Below are positions 1-5,136 of a stretch of 5,136 bases of DNA, in pieces. Numbering within the stretch: the first letter of the stretch is position 1; the number at the start of each line of letters is the position of its first letter. Position numbers and translations under genes: made by a program. The notes under the pieces are model-generated. The model did no database searches, was not told where the DNA came from, and saw only the letters and a program-made list of their open reading frames with translations. The DNA comes from Coriobacteriia bacterium (GTDB taxonomy: Bacteria; Actinomycetota; Coriobacteriia; Anaerosomatales; SLCP01), in assembly GCA_007123455.1 (NCBI GenBank), contig SKKZ01000197.1, positions 1-5,136 on the forward strand, read 5' to 3'.

Positions 1-227
1 ACCATCACCAGGTAGCCGATCTGGGCGGCACTCGCATACAGGCCGAGCACGTCCAAAGGCAGGCCGAACTCGGCCCTGAAGGCAGGAACGAACAGACCGA
101 ACACCTGGCGTCCGATCCCGTATGTCGCCGCGAGGGCCAGCAGGCCCGCGCCACCGGTGACCGCCGTCGCCCGATCCCACGAGGAGGCAGAGTCGGCACC
201 CGGTCGTCCGCTCGTCAGGCTCATCAT
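1..227 (-). CDS. MFS transporter, N-terminal part (runs off left edge)
   Basis: This is the start of a major facilitator superfamily permease; 75 codons are visible and the rest lies outside the window. After a polar, probably cytoplasmic leader (residues 1-20), residues about 22-47 form a first hydrophobic helix with a small GR insertion (G39-R40). Then comes the FVPAFRAEFGL stretch (46-56), typical of the loop after TM1 in MFS proteins, and a second helix begins near residue 60 (VLGLYASAAQIGYLV). The start is the first of two adjacent ATG codons (227-225 or 224-222), preceded by a GAGGCGAG ribosome binding site. It begins 17 nt after the stop of the SDH-family protease gene, so the two are probably co-transcribed. 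The cargo cannot be inferred; a drug, sugar or organic-acid exporter are all possible. The family call is fairly sure, the subfamily is unknown. Confidence 0.8.
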   Translation of the reverse strand, partial: MMSLTSGRPGADSASSWDRATAVTGGAGLLALAATYGIGRQVFGLFVPAFRAEFGLPLDVLGLYASAAQIGYLVM

Positions 228-244
228 TCTCGCCTCATCGCGCC

Positions 245-1075
245 TTACTTCTGCTTCTTCTCGTACGGCACCGGGATGAACTCGACGCCACCGGGCTTGC
301 GCTTGCCCGCTTGCGGGTAGAGCCTCATCAATCGGACCACTTCGTCGGGAAACTCCGGCGTGACAGGCAGGCCCATCTCTCGCGCCTCTTCGAGATCGAT
401 GGCGTAATCGTGCGTCCATCGCCCCTCACTCAACATGCGAGCTGTCTCCTCGGCCTGTTCCGGATCCATCGTCTTGGACAGCAGCGCACGCACGATGCCG
501 AACATCTGCTCACGCGCTTTGCGCGCCATGTCCCCCATGATGAGTACCGAGTCGTCCCGGTTCGGATTGGGCGTCTCGAGGGCATCGAGCACCGACGCAG
601 CCGGGTAGCCCGTCCTGCCCGGCACGGATACCTGCGGGTCGACCGGTCCGATGACGGCATTGGGTCCCATGACGATCTCGTCAGCTGCCAGTGCGATGAG
701 TGAGCCGCCACTCATGGCCAGGTACGGGACGATCACCTGTACCTTGGCCGGGTGGTGGGAGAGCGCCTGCGCTATCTGGGTCGAGGCGATGACGAGGCCT
801 CCGGGCGTGTGTATCACGAGTTGGATGGGGATGTCGTCGTCGGTGAGGTGTATGGCGCCAAGCACGCTCTCGGAGTCCTCGATATCTATGTAGCGGACGA
901 GCGGGACGCCGAGGAGAGCGAGGGCCTCTTGCCGATGGATGAGCGTGATCACCCTACTCCCGTGCTCGCGCTCGATGTGGCGAATCGCCGTCATGCGCCG
1001 GAGGAAGAGTACCCGCTGCTGAACGACCGGTACGGCGAACGCGAGGAATATGAGTAGCCAGATGAGTTCACTCAT
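245..1075 (-). CDS. SDH-family Clp-fold serine protease, membrane-anchored
   Basis: The 276-residue product matches the serine dehydrogenase proteinase family (SDH_protease, formerly DUF114), which has the Clp/SppA crotonase-like fold. Residues 4-18 are a single N-terminal hydrophobic anchor (LIWLLIFLAFAVPVV), so the catalytic domain is tethered to the membrane, probably on the cytoplasmic side because RRM and other basic residues follow. Family motifs in order: HTPGG at 89-93 (oxyanion strand), AMSGGS at 120-125 with S122 as the expected nucleophile, GPNAVIGPVDPQ at 137-148, and RWTHDYAI at 219-226. K185 or K187 could be the general base, but this is inference. The tail (253-276) is basic and proline-rich. 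Length is typical for the family. The ATG overlaps the stop of a preceding short frame as ATGA, and an MFS gene follows 17 nt after the stop. Relatives are thought to act in membrane protein turnover; the substrate here is unknown. Confidence 0.9.
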   Translation of the reverse strand: MSELIWLLIFLAFAVPVVQQRVLFLRRMTAIRHIEREHGSRVITLIHRQEALALLGVPLVRYIDIEDSESVLGAIHLTDDDIPIQLVIHTPGGLVIASTQIAQALSHHPAKVQVIVPYLAMSGGSLIALAADEIVMGPNAVIGPVDPQVSVPGRTGYPAASVLDALETPNPNRDDSVLIMGDMARKAREQMFGIVRALLSKTMDPEQAEETARMLSEGRWTHDYAIDLEEAREMGLPVTPEFPDEVVRLMRLYPQAGKRKPGGVEFIPVPYEKKQK

Positions 1076-1287
1076 CTGAGCCCCCGGGCGTTCTCCCTCT
1101 CCAGGTGCCGTTTGAGCTTCCGCAGCGCCTCGTCGAGGATGTCCGCGGTGATCGGCTCGGAGACCTTCGCGAGCGCATCGCCCGCCGCTCCGACGCGATC
1201 GTAGCCACTCCCGACGCGGACAGCACGCCTACGGCTGCCATCGATCGCGTACCGCTCTCGCTGCGCCTGTGTCCCACAGTGGTCACC
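1072..1287 (-). CDS. Short basic/helical protein coupled to the SDH protease; start unresolved
   Basis: This frame is open for 71 codons and ends in TGA overlapping the protease ATG as ATGA, the usual sign of translational coupling. Its second half reads as a real protein: an Ala-rich segment (RVGAAGDALAKV, 31-42), then a charged amphipathic helix (residues 48-67, ending KLKRHLEREN), with GC-rich third positions. The first half is Arg-rich (ERYAIDGSRRRAVRVGSGY). The frame contains no ATG, GTG or TTG upstream of the helix and is closed by TGA at 1290-1288. A GTG at 1277-1275 with a good AGGTG Shine-Dalgarno lies in another frame, so a one-base frameshift, real or from sequencing, between 1277 and about 1190 would give a normal small gene. 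I do not recognise the family. It may instead be a broken gene, or a fragment with a rare ATC start. Confidence 0.5.
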   Translation of the reverse strand, partial: GDHCGTQAQRERYAIDGSRRRAVRVGSGYDRVGAAGDALAKVSEPITADILDEALRKLKRHLERENARGLR

Positions 1288-1374
1288 TCATGCGCCGAGC
1301 ATCGTGTGCGTAATATCTTCCCGGCTCGCCGACGGTGGTAAACGCTGGGGCTCTGCCCGGCAGCCTCGAACATC

Positions 1375-1390
1375 CAGGAATCGCTTCCTG
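1375..1390 (-). other. Stem-loop with GNRA tetraloop
   Basis: Read on the minus strand, two perfect 6-nt arms (CAGGAA / TTCCTG) enclose the loop GCGA, which is a GNRA tetraloop. It lies in the gap between the 116-residue Cys protein and the frame preceding the protease. No T-run follows, so a classical intrinsic terminator is unlikely. It could be a processing or mRNA-stability element, or chance. Confidence 0.35.
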
Positions 1391-1463
1391 CCGCAACCGC
1401 GCGAGGTGGCGGGCCTTCTGAGAATGCCGCCCCTTCACATGCGCGTTCCCGCAGAGCTGCCGC

Positions 1464-1814
1464 CTAGCTGTCGGATTCCCCCTCACAAGCCAGACTATGA
1501 GCCTCGAACTCCTTGCGCCACTGCCTTGTCCACTCCAAGAGGTTCTCGGGCACATCCTCATCCAGGAGTGCGCGCTCTTCACGGTCACGGCGCTCTTTCG
1601 CCTCGGCGGACAGCAGCGCCAGCTTGTCGCGATACTCGTCTGACGACTCCATCGGCATGGTCTCCTCGGCATATCCCTCGATGCTGAGCAGGTGCTTGCG
1701 TACGCACATCTCGCCACCCGATTCGCACGGACACGAAGGGTCCGCCTGGTGATCCTGCAACAGCAGAAGTTCTTTCAGCAGCCTGTCGTATTGCCACTTG
1801 AGGATGTCTTCCAT
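1464..1814 (-). CDS. Uncharacterised 116-residue protein with CxC-x6-C motif
   Basis: The start is the ATG at 1814-1812 because AGGAGG sits 7 nt upstream (1827-1822); an ATG 15 codons further upstream has no such site. Residues 1-22 form an amphipathic, Leu-rich helix (KWQYDRLLKELLLLQ). Then comes a compact metal-site-like segment, DPSCPCESGGEMCVRKHLL (26-43), with C28, C30, C37 and H41 as plausible zinc or Fe-S ligands, followed by SIEGYAEET. The second half (58-105) is highly charged and predicted helical or coiled-coil (AEAKERRDREERALLDED). C110 is near the C-terminus. There is no signal peptide or membrane segment, so it is probably cytoplasmic. It overlaps the upstream 53-residue gene by 40 nt and should be co-translated with it. 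The arrangement looks like a conserved hypothetical family, but I cannot name it or give it a function. Confidence 0.8.
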   Translation of the reverse strand: MEDILKWQYDRLLKELLLLQDHQADPSCPCESGGEMCVRKHLLSIEGYAEETMPMESSDEYRDKLALLSAEAKERRDREERALLDEDVPENLLEWTRQWRKEFEAHSLACEGESDS

Positions 1815-1936
1815 TCTCGGGCCTCCTCGTATGGATCGATCGATACGATCATCGGACACTCACGTACACACGGGATATACCCGCTCACTTCGACAGCGCG
1901 CTCATGATGCTCGTCGTAGGGTGCCTTGGGTTTCAC
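1775..1936 (-). CDS. Small 53-residue protein with CxxxC motif
   Basis: This is a short gene with a GTG start at 1936-1934. It is chosen because GGAGGGG (1946-1940) lies 3 nt upstream, a strong Shine-Dalgarno although close; a GTG 7 codons earlier lacks one. The body reads as genuine protein: a charged N-terminus (PYDEHHERAVEV, 6-17), then SGYIPCVRECPMIVSIDPYEEARE (18-41) with C23 and C27, and a third cysteine at the last residue. The last 12 codons or so (WKTSSSGNTTGC) overlap the next gene, the codons for YEEA doubling as that gene's AGGAGG site, so this tail may be functionally neutral. The Cys pair suggests metal or Fe-S binding or a disulfide, possibly together with the Cys-rich protein that follows. 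No signal peptide is seen. The family is not recognised. Confidence 0.65.
   Translation of the reverse strand: MKPKAPYDEHHERAVEVSGYIPCVRECPMIVSIDPYEEAREWKTSSSGNTTGC
1822..1827 (-). promoter_or_regulatory. Ribosome binding site of the 116-residue Cys protein
   Basis: On the minus strand this is a perfect AGGAGG, 7 nt before the ATG at 1814. It decides the start of that gene and lies inside the coding region of the upstream 53-residue gene, which implies translational coupling. Confidence 0.8.
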
Positions 1937-1939
1937 GAT

Positions 1940-1946
1940 CCCCTCC
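1940..1946 (-). promoter_or_regulatory. Ribosome binding site of the 53-residue CxxxC protein
   Basis: The minus strand reads GGAGGGG followed by ATC and then the GTG start. The site is strong and makes this GTG preferable to the in-frame GTG at 1957. It lies just after the TGA (1956-1954) of the preceding remnant frame, so translation could have been coupled. Confidence 0.65.
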
Positions 1947-1953
1947 GGTGGCC

Positions 1954-2070
1954 TCACTCCTCCAGCGGGATGATCGAGCGGTACTTGCCGCCCGCATCAT
2001 GCTCGCCGAGGCAGCACCCGTGCCAGCGGTGCTGTCCGGTGAGAACCGCACACCGGATTCCCTGCCCGTG
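1954..2070 (-). pseudogene. Remnant of a small Cys/His-containing peptide, no start codon
   Basis: This frame encodes 38 residues ending IPLEE and stop, 17 nt before the GTG of the next gene. The peptide looks protein-like, not random: RCAVLTG, then QHRWHGCCLGEHDAGG, then KYRSIIPLEE, with three cysteines and three to four histidines and GC-rich third positions. There is no ATG, GTG or TTG in it. An in-frame TGA at 2073-2071 separates it from an ATG at 2124 that opens a 17-codon Arg-rich stretch. I read it as the C-terminal end of a gene broken by a stop or frameshift, or as an error in the sequence. It may belong to the same Cys-rich cluster as the two genes downstream. The family is unknown. 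Confidence 0.4.
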
Positions 2071-2200
2071 TCAGTGGGTACGATTAGTGCACGAACGGAC
2101 GCGCGTGGCCCGCCGTTCCGTCATGCATCGCCACGATGTTAGGCCGTTCCTTCAGCGCATGATCGGAAGCTCAGCAGAGAGTCGAAAGAGGTGCTCGCTC

Positions 2201-3655
2201 ATGGCGAACGACGACCGTAAGCCCACGACGAACGATGCCGGGAATCCGGTGTCCAGCGACGAGTTCTCGCTAACGGTAGGCCCCGACGGGCCGGTTCTCC
2301 TGCACGATCACTACCTCGTCGAACAGATGGCCAACTTCAACCGTGAGATGATCCCTGACCGCCAGCCGCACGCGAAAGGATCGGGAGCGTTCGGCCGCTT
2401 CGAGGTCACCCAGGACATGAGCGCCTATACGAAGGCGGCCGTGTTCCAGCCAGGGACCGAGACCGAAGTGCTGGCCCGGTTCTCGACGGTCGCCGGCGAG
2501 AGCGGCAGTCCCGACACGTGGCGTGACGTGCGCGGCTTCGCGCTCAAGTTCTACACCACCGAGGGCAACTACGACATGGTCGGCAACAACACGCCGGTAT
2601 TCTTCGTGCGCGACCCGATGAAGTTCCAGCACTTCATCCACTCGCAGAAGCGCCGGGCGGACAGCGGCCTGCGCGACCACGACATGCAGTGGGATTTCTG
2701 GACCCTCTCTCCCGAGACGGCCCACCAGGTCACCATCCTGATGAGCGATCGCGGAGTACCCAAGACCTACCGGCACATGAACGGCTACTCGAGCCACACC
2801 TACATGTGGGTCAACGCCAACGGCGAGCGCTTCTGGGTGAAGTACCACTTCAAGACCGACCAGGGCATCGATATCCTCACCCAGGAGGAGGCCGACCGCA
2901 TCGCCGGCGAGGATGCTGACTACCACCGCCGCGACCTCGCCGAGGCGATCGGGCGGGGCGATCATCCCAGCTGGACGCTCAAGGTCCAGATCATGCCATT
3001 CGAAGAGGCGGAAACGTACCGGTTCAACCCGTTCGACCTGACCAAGGTCTGGCCCCACGGCGACTATCCTCTGCACGAGGTCGGCCGGCTCACGTTGGAT
3101 CGCAACCCGAGTGATTTCCACACCGAGATCGAACAGGCAGCGTTCGAGCCCAACAGCCTTATCCCCGGCATCGGCCCGAGTCCGGACAAGATGCTGCTCG
3201 CTCGCCTCATTTCGTACGCCGACGCCCACCGGGCGCGCCTGGGCGTCAACTACAAGCAGATCCCTGTGAATCGGCCGAAGAGCCCGGTGCACAGCTACAG
3301 CAAGGGCGGCACGATGCGAATCGAGAACGTCTCCGATCCCGTCTACGCGCCAAACTCGAAGGGCGGCCCCGAGGCCGACCCCGAGCGCTACCCCGAGGAC
3401 ACCATTTGGAGCGTCAGCGGCGAGTTCATGCGCGCCGCCTACACCGAGCGCGCCGATGACGACGATTTCGTCCAGCCAGGAGCCCTCGTGCGCGAGGTGA
3501 TGGACGACGCACAGCGTGACCGGCTCGTCTCCAACGTGGTCGGACACCTGAAGAACGGCGTGTCGGAGCCGGTTCTGCAGCGTGCGCTCGAGTACTGGCG
3601 CAGCATCGACCAGGACGTCGGCGACCTCATCGCCGAGGGAGTACGCGGGAGCTGA
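2201..3655 (+). CDS. katA: Monofunctional haem catalase (small subunit, clade-3 type)
   Basis: The 484-residue product decomposes hydrogen peroxide to water and oxygen in the cytoplasm. The start is the ATG at 2201, seven bases after GAGGTG (2188-2193); the frame stays open back to 1904, but that part does not resemble catalase. Catalytic H57 is in RQPHAKGSGAFG, the distal Asn is in the GNN at 128-130 (GNNTPVFFVRD), and S95 is in RFSTVAGE. FIHSQKR is at 145-151. The proximal haem-ligand Tyr is Y339 in RLISYADAH (335-342), with R335 and R343 nearby. The usual Phe of that signature (RxFxYxD) is Ile337, and the following HRARLG replaces the common HRYRLG. Length is normal for small-subunit catalases and there is no flavodoxin-like C-terminal domain. 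It stands alone, divergent from the minus-strand small-gene cluster, with a hairpin just after the stop. No regulator such as Fur, PerR or OxyR is adjacent. The gene symbol is by family, not by proven orthology. Confidence 0.97.
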   Translation: MANDDRKPTTNDAGNPVSSDEFSLTVGPDGPVLLHDHYLVEQMANFNREMIPDRQPHAKGSGAFGRFEVTQDMSAYTKAAVFQPGTETEVLARFSTVAGESGSPDTWRDVRGFALKFYTTEGNYDMVGNNTPVFFVRDPMKFQHFIHSQKRRADSGLRDHDMQWDFWTLSPETAHQVTILMSDRGVPKTYRHMNGYSSHTYMWVNANGERFWVKYHFKTDQGIDILTQEEADRIAGEDADYHRRDLAEAIGRGDHPSWTLKVQIMPFEEAETYRFNPFDLTKVWPHGDYPLHEVGRLTLDRNPSDFHTEIEQAAFEPNSLIPGIGPSPDKMLLARLISYADAHRARLGVNYKQIPVNRPKSPVHSYSKGGTMRIENVSDPVYAPNSKGGPEADPERYPEDTIWSVSGEFMRAAYTERADDDDFVQPGALVREVMDDAQRDRLVSNVVGHLKNGVSEPVLQRALEYWRSIDQDVGDLIAEGVRGS

Positions 3656-3666
3656 TCCCCACGCGA

Positions 3667-3703
3667 CATGCTCTCAGGCACCCCCCGTACCGAGGAGAGC
3701 ATG
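3667..3703 (+). terminator. Inverted repeat after catalase, possible terminator
   Basis: Perfect 9-nt arms CATGCTCTC (3667-3675) and GAGAGCATG (3695-3703) flank a 19-nt C-rich loop, starting 11 nt after the catalase stop. No T-run follows, so it is a weak intrinsic terminator by E. coli rules, though U-less hairpins are common in high-GC bacteria. The position favours a role in ending or protecting the catalase transcript. Confidence 0.5.
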
Positions 3704-3717
3704 CGTTTGGGCAAACG
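3704..3717. repeat. Palindrome CGTTTGGGCAAACG
   Basis: Perfect 6-nt half-sites (CGTTTG / CAAACG) surround two G bases, abutting the catalase hairpin. The loop is too short for a good RNA hairpin, so a dimeric DNA-binding site is possible. A related palindrome lies at 3924-3933. Confidence 0.35.
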
Positions 3718-3757
3718 AAAGAACGGTCTGCTGTAGCCTGGAACGAGCAGCCGGAAC

Positions 3758-3889
3758 TCAGAATGCCATCTTCTCCTGGACGGGAGTGTCAACAATCGGC
3801 TCCATACGCTTGATCGCCAAGATAGCGAGGTCGTCCCTGAATATCCCACCGGCGAACAAAAGCACCGACTCGGTCGGTGGCGTCACCAT
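3758..3889 (-). pseudogene. Possible C-terminal remnant of a SpoIIE/PP2C-type phosphatase
   Basis: The frame runs 43 codons from an ATG at 3889, with no obvious ribosome binding site, to a TGA at 3760. Residues 8-28 include VLLFAGGIFRDD followed by LAILAIKRM. This resembles the last metal-binding Asp pair and final strand of SpoIIE-type Ser/Thr phosphatases (FxDDxALLxxR), which bind two Mn/Mg ions through such aspartates. A normal domain needs about 190 more residues upstream; here the frame is closed by TGA near 3921, and no continuation with the earlier phosphatase motifs is visible in the other minus frames. The local sequence is less GC-rich than the flanking genes. I interpret it as a decayed gene end. 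The match is short, so chance resemblance remains possible. Confidence 0.35.
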
Positions 3890-4207
3890 CGCCTTCGACT
3901 CTGGGCTAACTCGGAATCAAGACGTTTGCAAACACAAGCCACGCCAGGAGCGACTTCGCGGTCTGTAGCGAGGATCTCGTGTTCAGCAACCCGCGACCTT
4001 CCCGATTCTCGAAGAATCCGTCGAGTTCATGCTGGCCGAGGGAGACCAGACCTGCTCGGTCGACAGGGCGAGCGGGGCGCACGAGGGCGACTGCGCCGAG
4101 CGGTCGCAGGCTCGACCTCCTCGTCAGCGACCTGTTCACTCCCGGGGGCGATCATTGGACTCGCGGAGGCACCGAGCTACATCCCGGGTAGCACGAGCCG
4201 GCCTGCG
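3890..4207. other. Intergenic stretch without a convincing gene
   Basis: Several frames are open here on both strands, but none has a ribosome binding site, a consistent coding third-position pattern or a recognisable motif. The only local structure I see is the palindrome GTTTGCAAAC. Together with the phosphatase-like fragment next to it, this looks like degenerated coding DNA between the catalase and the hydrolase, whose genes converge on it. Confidence 0.5.
3924..3933. repeat. Palindrome GTTTGCAAAC
   Basis: A perfect 10-bp palindrome sharing its half-site (GTTTG) with the one at 3704-3717, about 210 bp away. It could be an operator half-site pair for a dimeric regulator, but no nearby gene start fits, so the function is open. 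Confidence 0.3.
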
Positions 4208-5023
4208 CTAGCAGTGCTCTCGGCTATGCTCGTCGATGAACGAGACGATGTCTGCGGCTACCTCGCCAGGCAACTGCCAATAGAGCATGTGGCCGCCGCC
4301 GCGATACACGATGAGCCGTGCGTTCGGCAGCAGCTCGGTGAGTCGCTCCTGGTCGCTCCTCGGCAGTCCTCTGTCCTGATCGCCCCACATCACCAAAGCG
4401 GGAGCGGACACAGTAGGAAGACCCGATGAGAAGTCGTCCTCGGCAAGTCCTGCGATTGTCGCCTTCCAGACGAACGCAGGGACTTTCATGCTCTCCGCCA
4501 TCATCTCCTCGAACTGTTCTGGCGACACATGCTCGCGAACTATGCCTCCCGCGAAACCGCGGACGAATTCAGGATCGACCGGGTCGGTGAGTCCGGATAC
4601 GGACTCCAGGACCTGCGGGGTCATCGGGTTGTCGGTGAGCCTGAGCGGAGCCGCGAGGAAGATGAGGCCGCGCACCCGATTCAGGTGGTCGATCGCGAAG
4701 CGTTGGGCGATCAACCCGCCGCTCGAACCACCGGCGATGAACGCTGCTTCGATATCGAGCGCATCCATGAAGTGAAGAAGGTCCTCCGCGAAGTCCTTCG
4801 ACCGGTATCCGGACTCGGGCCGGCTTGCGTCACCGTGACCGCGCTGGGTCGGCGCAAACGCGTGGATCGAGTCCGGCAGCTCCGAGAGCAGACCCTCGAA
4901 TGCGCGCCAGGAATCGCCCACGGGGTGCAGAAAGATCAGTTTCGGGCCGGCCGGATCACCCTGCTCCACGTAGGGGAGCCGCACCTTGTTGGAGAGTTCG
5001 ACTGTCTTGACCGATGGATTCAT
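4208..5023 (-). CDS. Alpha/beta hydrolase
   Basis: The 271-residue product has the alpha/beta-hydrolase fold. The start is the ATG at 5023-5021, five bases after GGGAGG (5034-5029); the upstream in-frame ATG at 5080 would add 19 residues without such a site. Order of motifs: the oxyanion region LHPVGDSW (32-39, HPVG in place of the commoner HGxP/HGxG), TQRGHGDAS (59-67), and the nucleophile elbow GGSSGG (98-103) with S100 as nucleophile. The acid follows in MWGDQDRGLP (212-221), most likely D217, and the base is H245 in GGGHMLYW. The triad is complete. A lid or cap lies between about 126 and 200, rich in charged residues (PEQFEEMMAES). There is no signal peptide or membrane anchor, so the protein is cytoplasmic. 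Relatives include esterases, peroxidase-like hydrolases, C-C bond hydrolases and epoxide or lactone hydrolases; the substrate cannot be chosen from sequence. It appears to be transcribed alone. Confidence 0.93.
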   Translation of the reverse strand: MNPSVKTVELSNKVRLPYVEQGDPAGPKLIFLHPVGDSWRAFEGLLSELPDSIHAFAPTQRGHGDASRPESGYRSKDFAEDLLHFMDALDIEAAFIAGGSSGGLIAQRFAIDHLNRVRGLIFLAAPLRLTDNPMTPQVLESVSGLTDPVDPEFVRGFAGGIVREHVSPEQFEEMMAESMKVPAFVWKATIAGLAEDDFSSGLPTVSAPALVMWGDQDRGLPRSDQERLTELLPNARLIVYRGGGHMLYWQLPGEVAADIVSFIDEHSREHC

Positions 5024-5136
5024 CAGCGCCTCCCGCGCTAGCTGGAGCTCGAGTGCCGCGGTCGACACGAATCCCCACATCGACCAGCATCAATCCTGTA
5101 CTTGGTCCGGTGCAGAGCGAGCTGTAAGAAGTCTCG
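5024..5136 (-). other. Upstream region of the hydrolase
   Basis: This holds the hydrolase ribosome binding site (GGGAGG at 5034-5029). I see no clear -35/-10 pair. A minus-strand frame entering from the right edge (RDFLQLALHRTKYRID at its start) could be the end of another protein stopping near 5039, but too little is visible to decide. Confidence 0.3.

Noticed and set aside
1068..1373. Minus-strand frame of 101 codons before the protease
   Set aside because: Its second half is Ser/Arg-rich shadow sequence of the frame ending at 1072; only its GTG at 1277 is of interest, as a possible start before a frameshift.
1283..1438. 51-codon minus-strand frame starting with GTG
   Set aside because: It has poor third-position GC, no good ribosome binding site and no recognisable features; it is probably non-coding.
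2071..2073. TGA as a selenocysteine codon
   Set aside because: No convincing SECIS-like hairpin was identified just downstream, the upstream stretch looks non-coding, and TGA serves as a normal stop for several genes here.
1904..2200. N-terminal extension of the catalase frame
   Set aside because: The extra 99 codons are Arg/Pro/Ser/Cys-rich and unlike catalase; the ATG at 2201 has a proper ribosome binding site and yields the usual family length.
2270..3547. Minus-strand open frame of 425 codons opposite the catalase
   Set aside because: It mirrors a GC-rich gene with strong third-position bias; the product is Val/Ala/Gly/Arg-rich with no recognisable domain, while the plus strand encodes an unmistakable catalase.
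3863..3879. 7-bp-arm hairpin CACCGAC/GTCGGTG
   Set aside because: It has no T-run and lies inside the phosphatase-like fragment; short perfect hairpins are expected by chance at this GC content.
3979..4191. Plus-strand 70-codon frame, and the overlapping frames at 4029-4211 and 3926-4429
   Set aside because: Composition is Arg/Ser/Pro-rich, there is no ribosome binding site and no motif; they contradict one another and run into the hydrolase antisense.
1..5136. CRISPR arrays, tRNA/rRNA genes, insertion sequences
   Set aside because: I saw no regularly spaced direct repeats, no tRNA-like T-loop/acceptor pairing, no rRNA sequence, and no transposase or terminal inverted repeats.

Overview
The window is GC-rich and has strong GC preference at third codon positions, AGGAGG-type ribosome binding sites and frequent GTG starts. 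This suggests a high-GC bacterium, most likely actinobacterial-like, but no rRNA or marker gene is present to confirm it.

Left part (1-2070) is read on the minus strand. In transcription order it holds: a start-less remnant of a Cys/His-containing peptide (2070-1954); a 53-residue protein with a CxxxC motif (1936-1775); a 116-residue protein with a CxC-x6-C motif (1814-1464) that overlaps the previous gene by 40 nt; a gap of about 175 bp with a GNRA-capped stem-loop; a short helical reading frame with no usable start codon (1287-1072); a membrane-anchored SDH-family (Clp/SppA fold) serine protease (1075-245), joined to the preceding frame by an ATGA overlap; and the first 75 codons of a major facilitator transporter (227 to beyond the left edge). 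The tight spacing suggests one or two operons. The small Cys-containing genes are the least explained part of the window.

Middle part (2201-3655) is a complete clade-3-type monofunctional haem catalase on the plus strand, divergent from the small-gene cluster. It has its own ribosome binding site and a hairpin just after its stop. It would detoxify hydrogen peroxide in the cytoplasm.

The stretch 3656-4207 has no intact gene. It contains the hairpin, two related GTTTG..CAAAC palindromes and a short minus-strand frame resembling the extreme C-terminus of a PP2C/SpoIIE-type phosphatase, so it looks like a decayed locus.

Right part (5023-4208) is a complete minus-strand alpha/beta hydrolase with an intact Ser-Asp-His triad. 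Its substrate cannot be read from the sequence. Beyond oxidative-stress defence (catalase) and a possible membrane protein quality-control role (SDH protease), the genes give no clear sign of a shared pathway.
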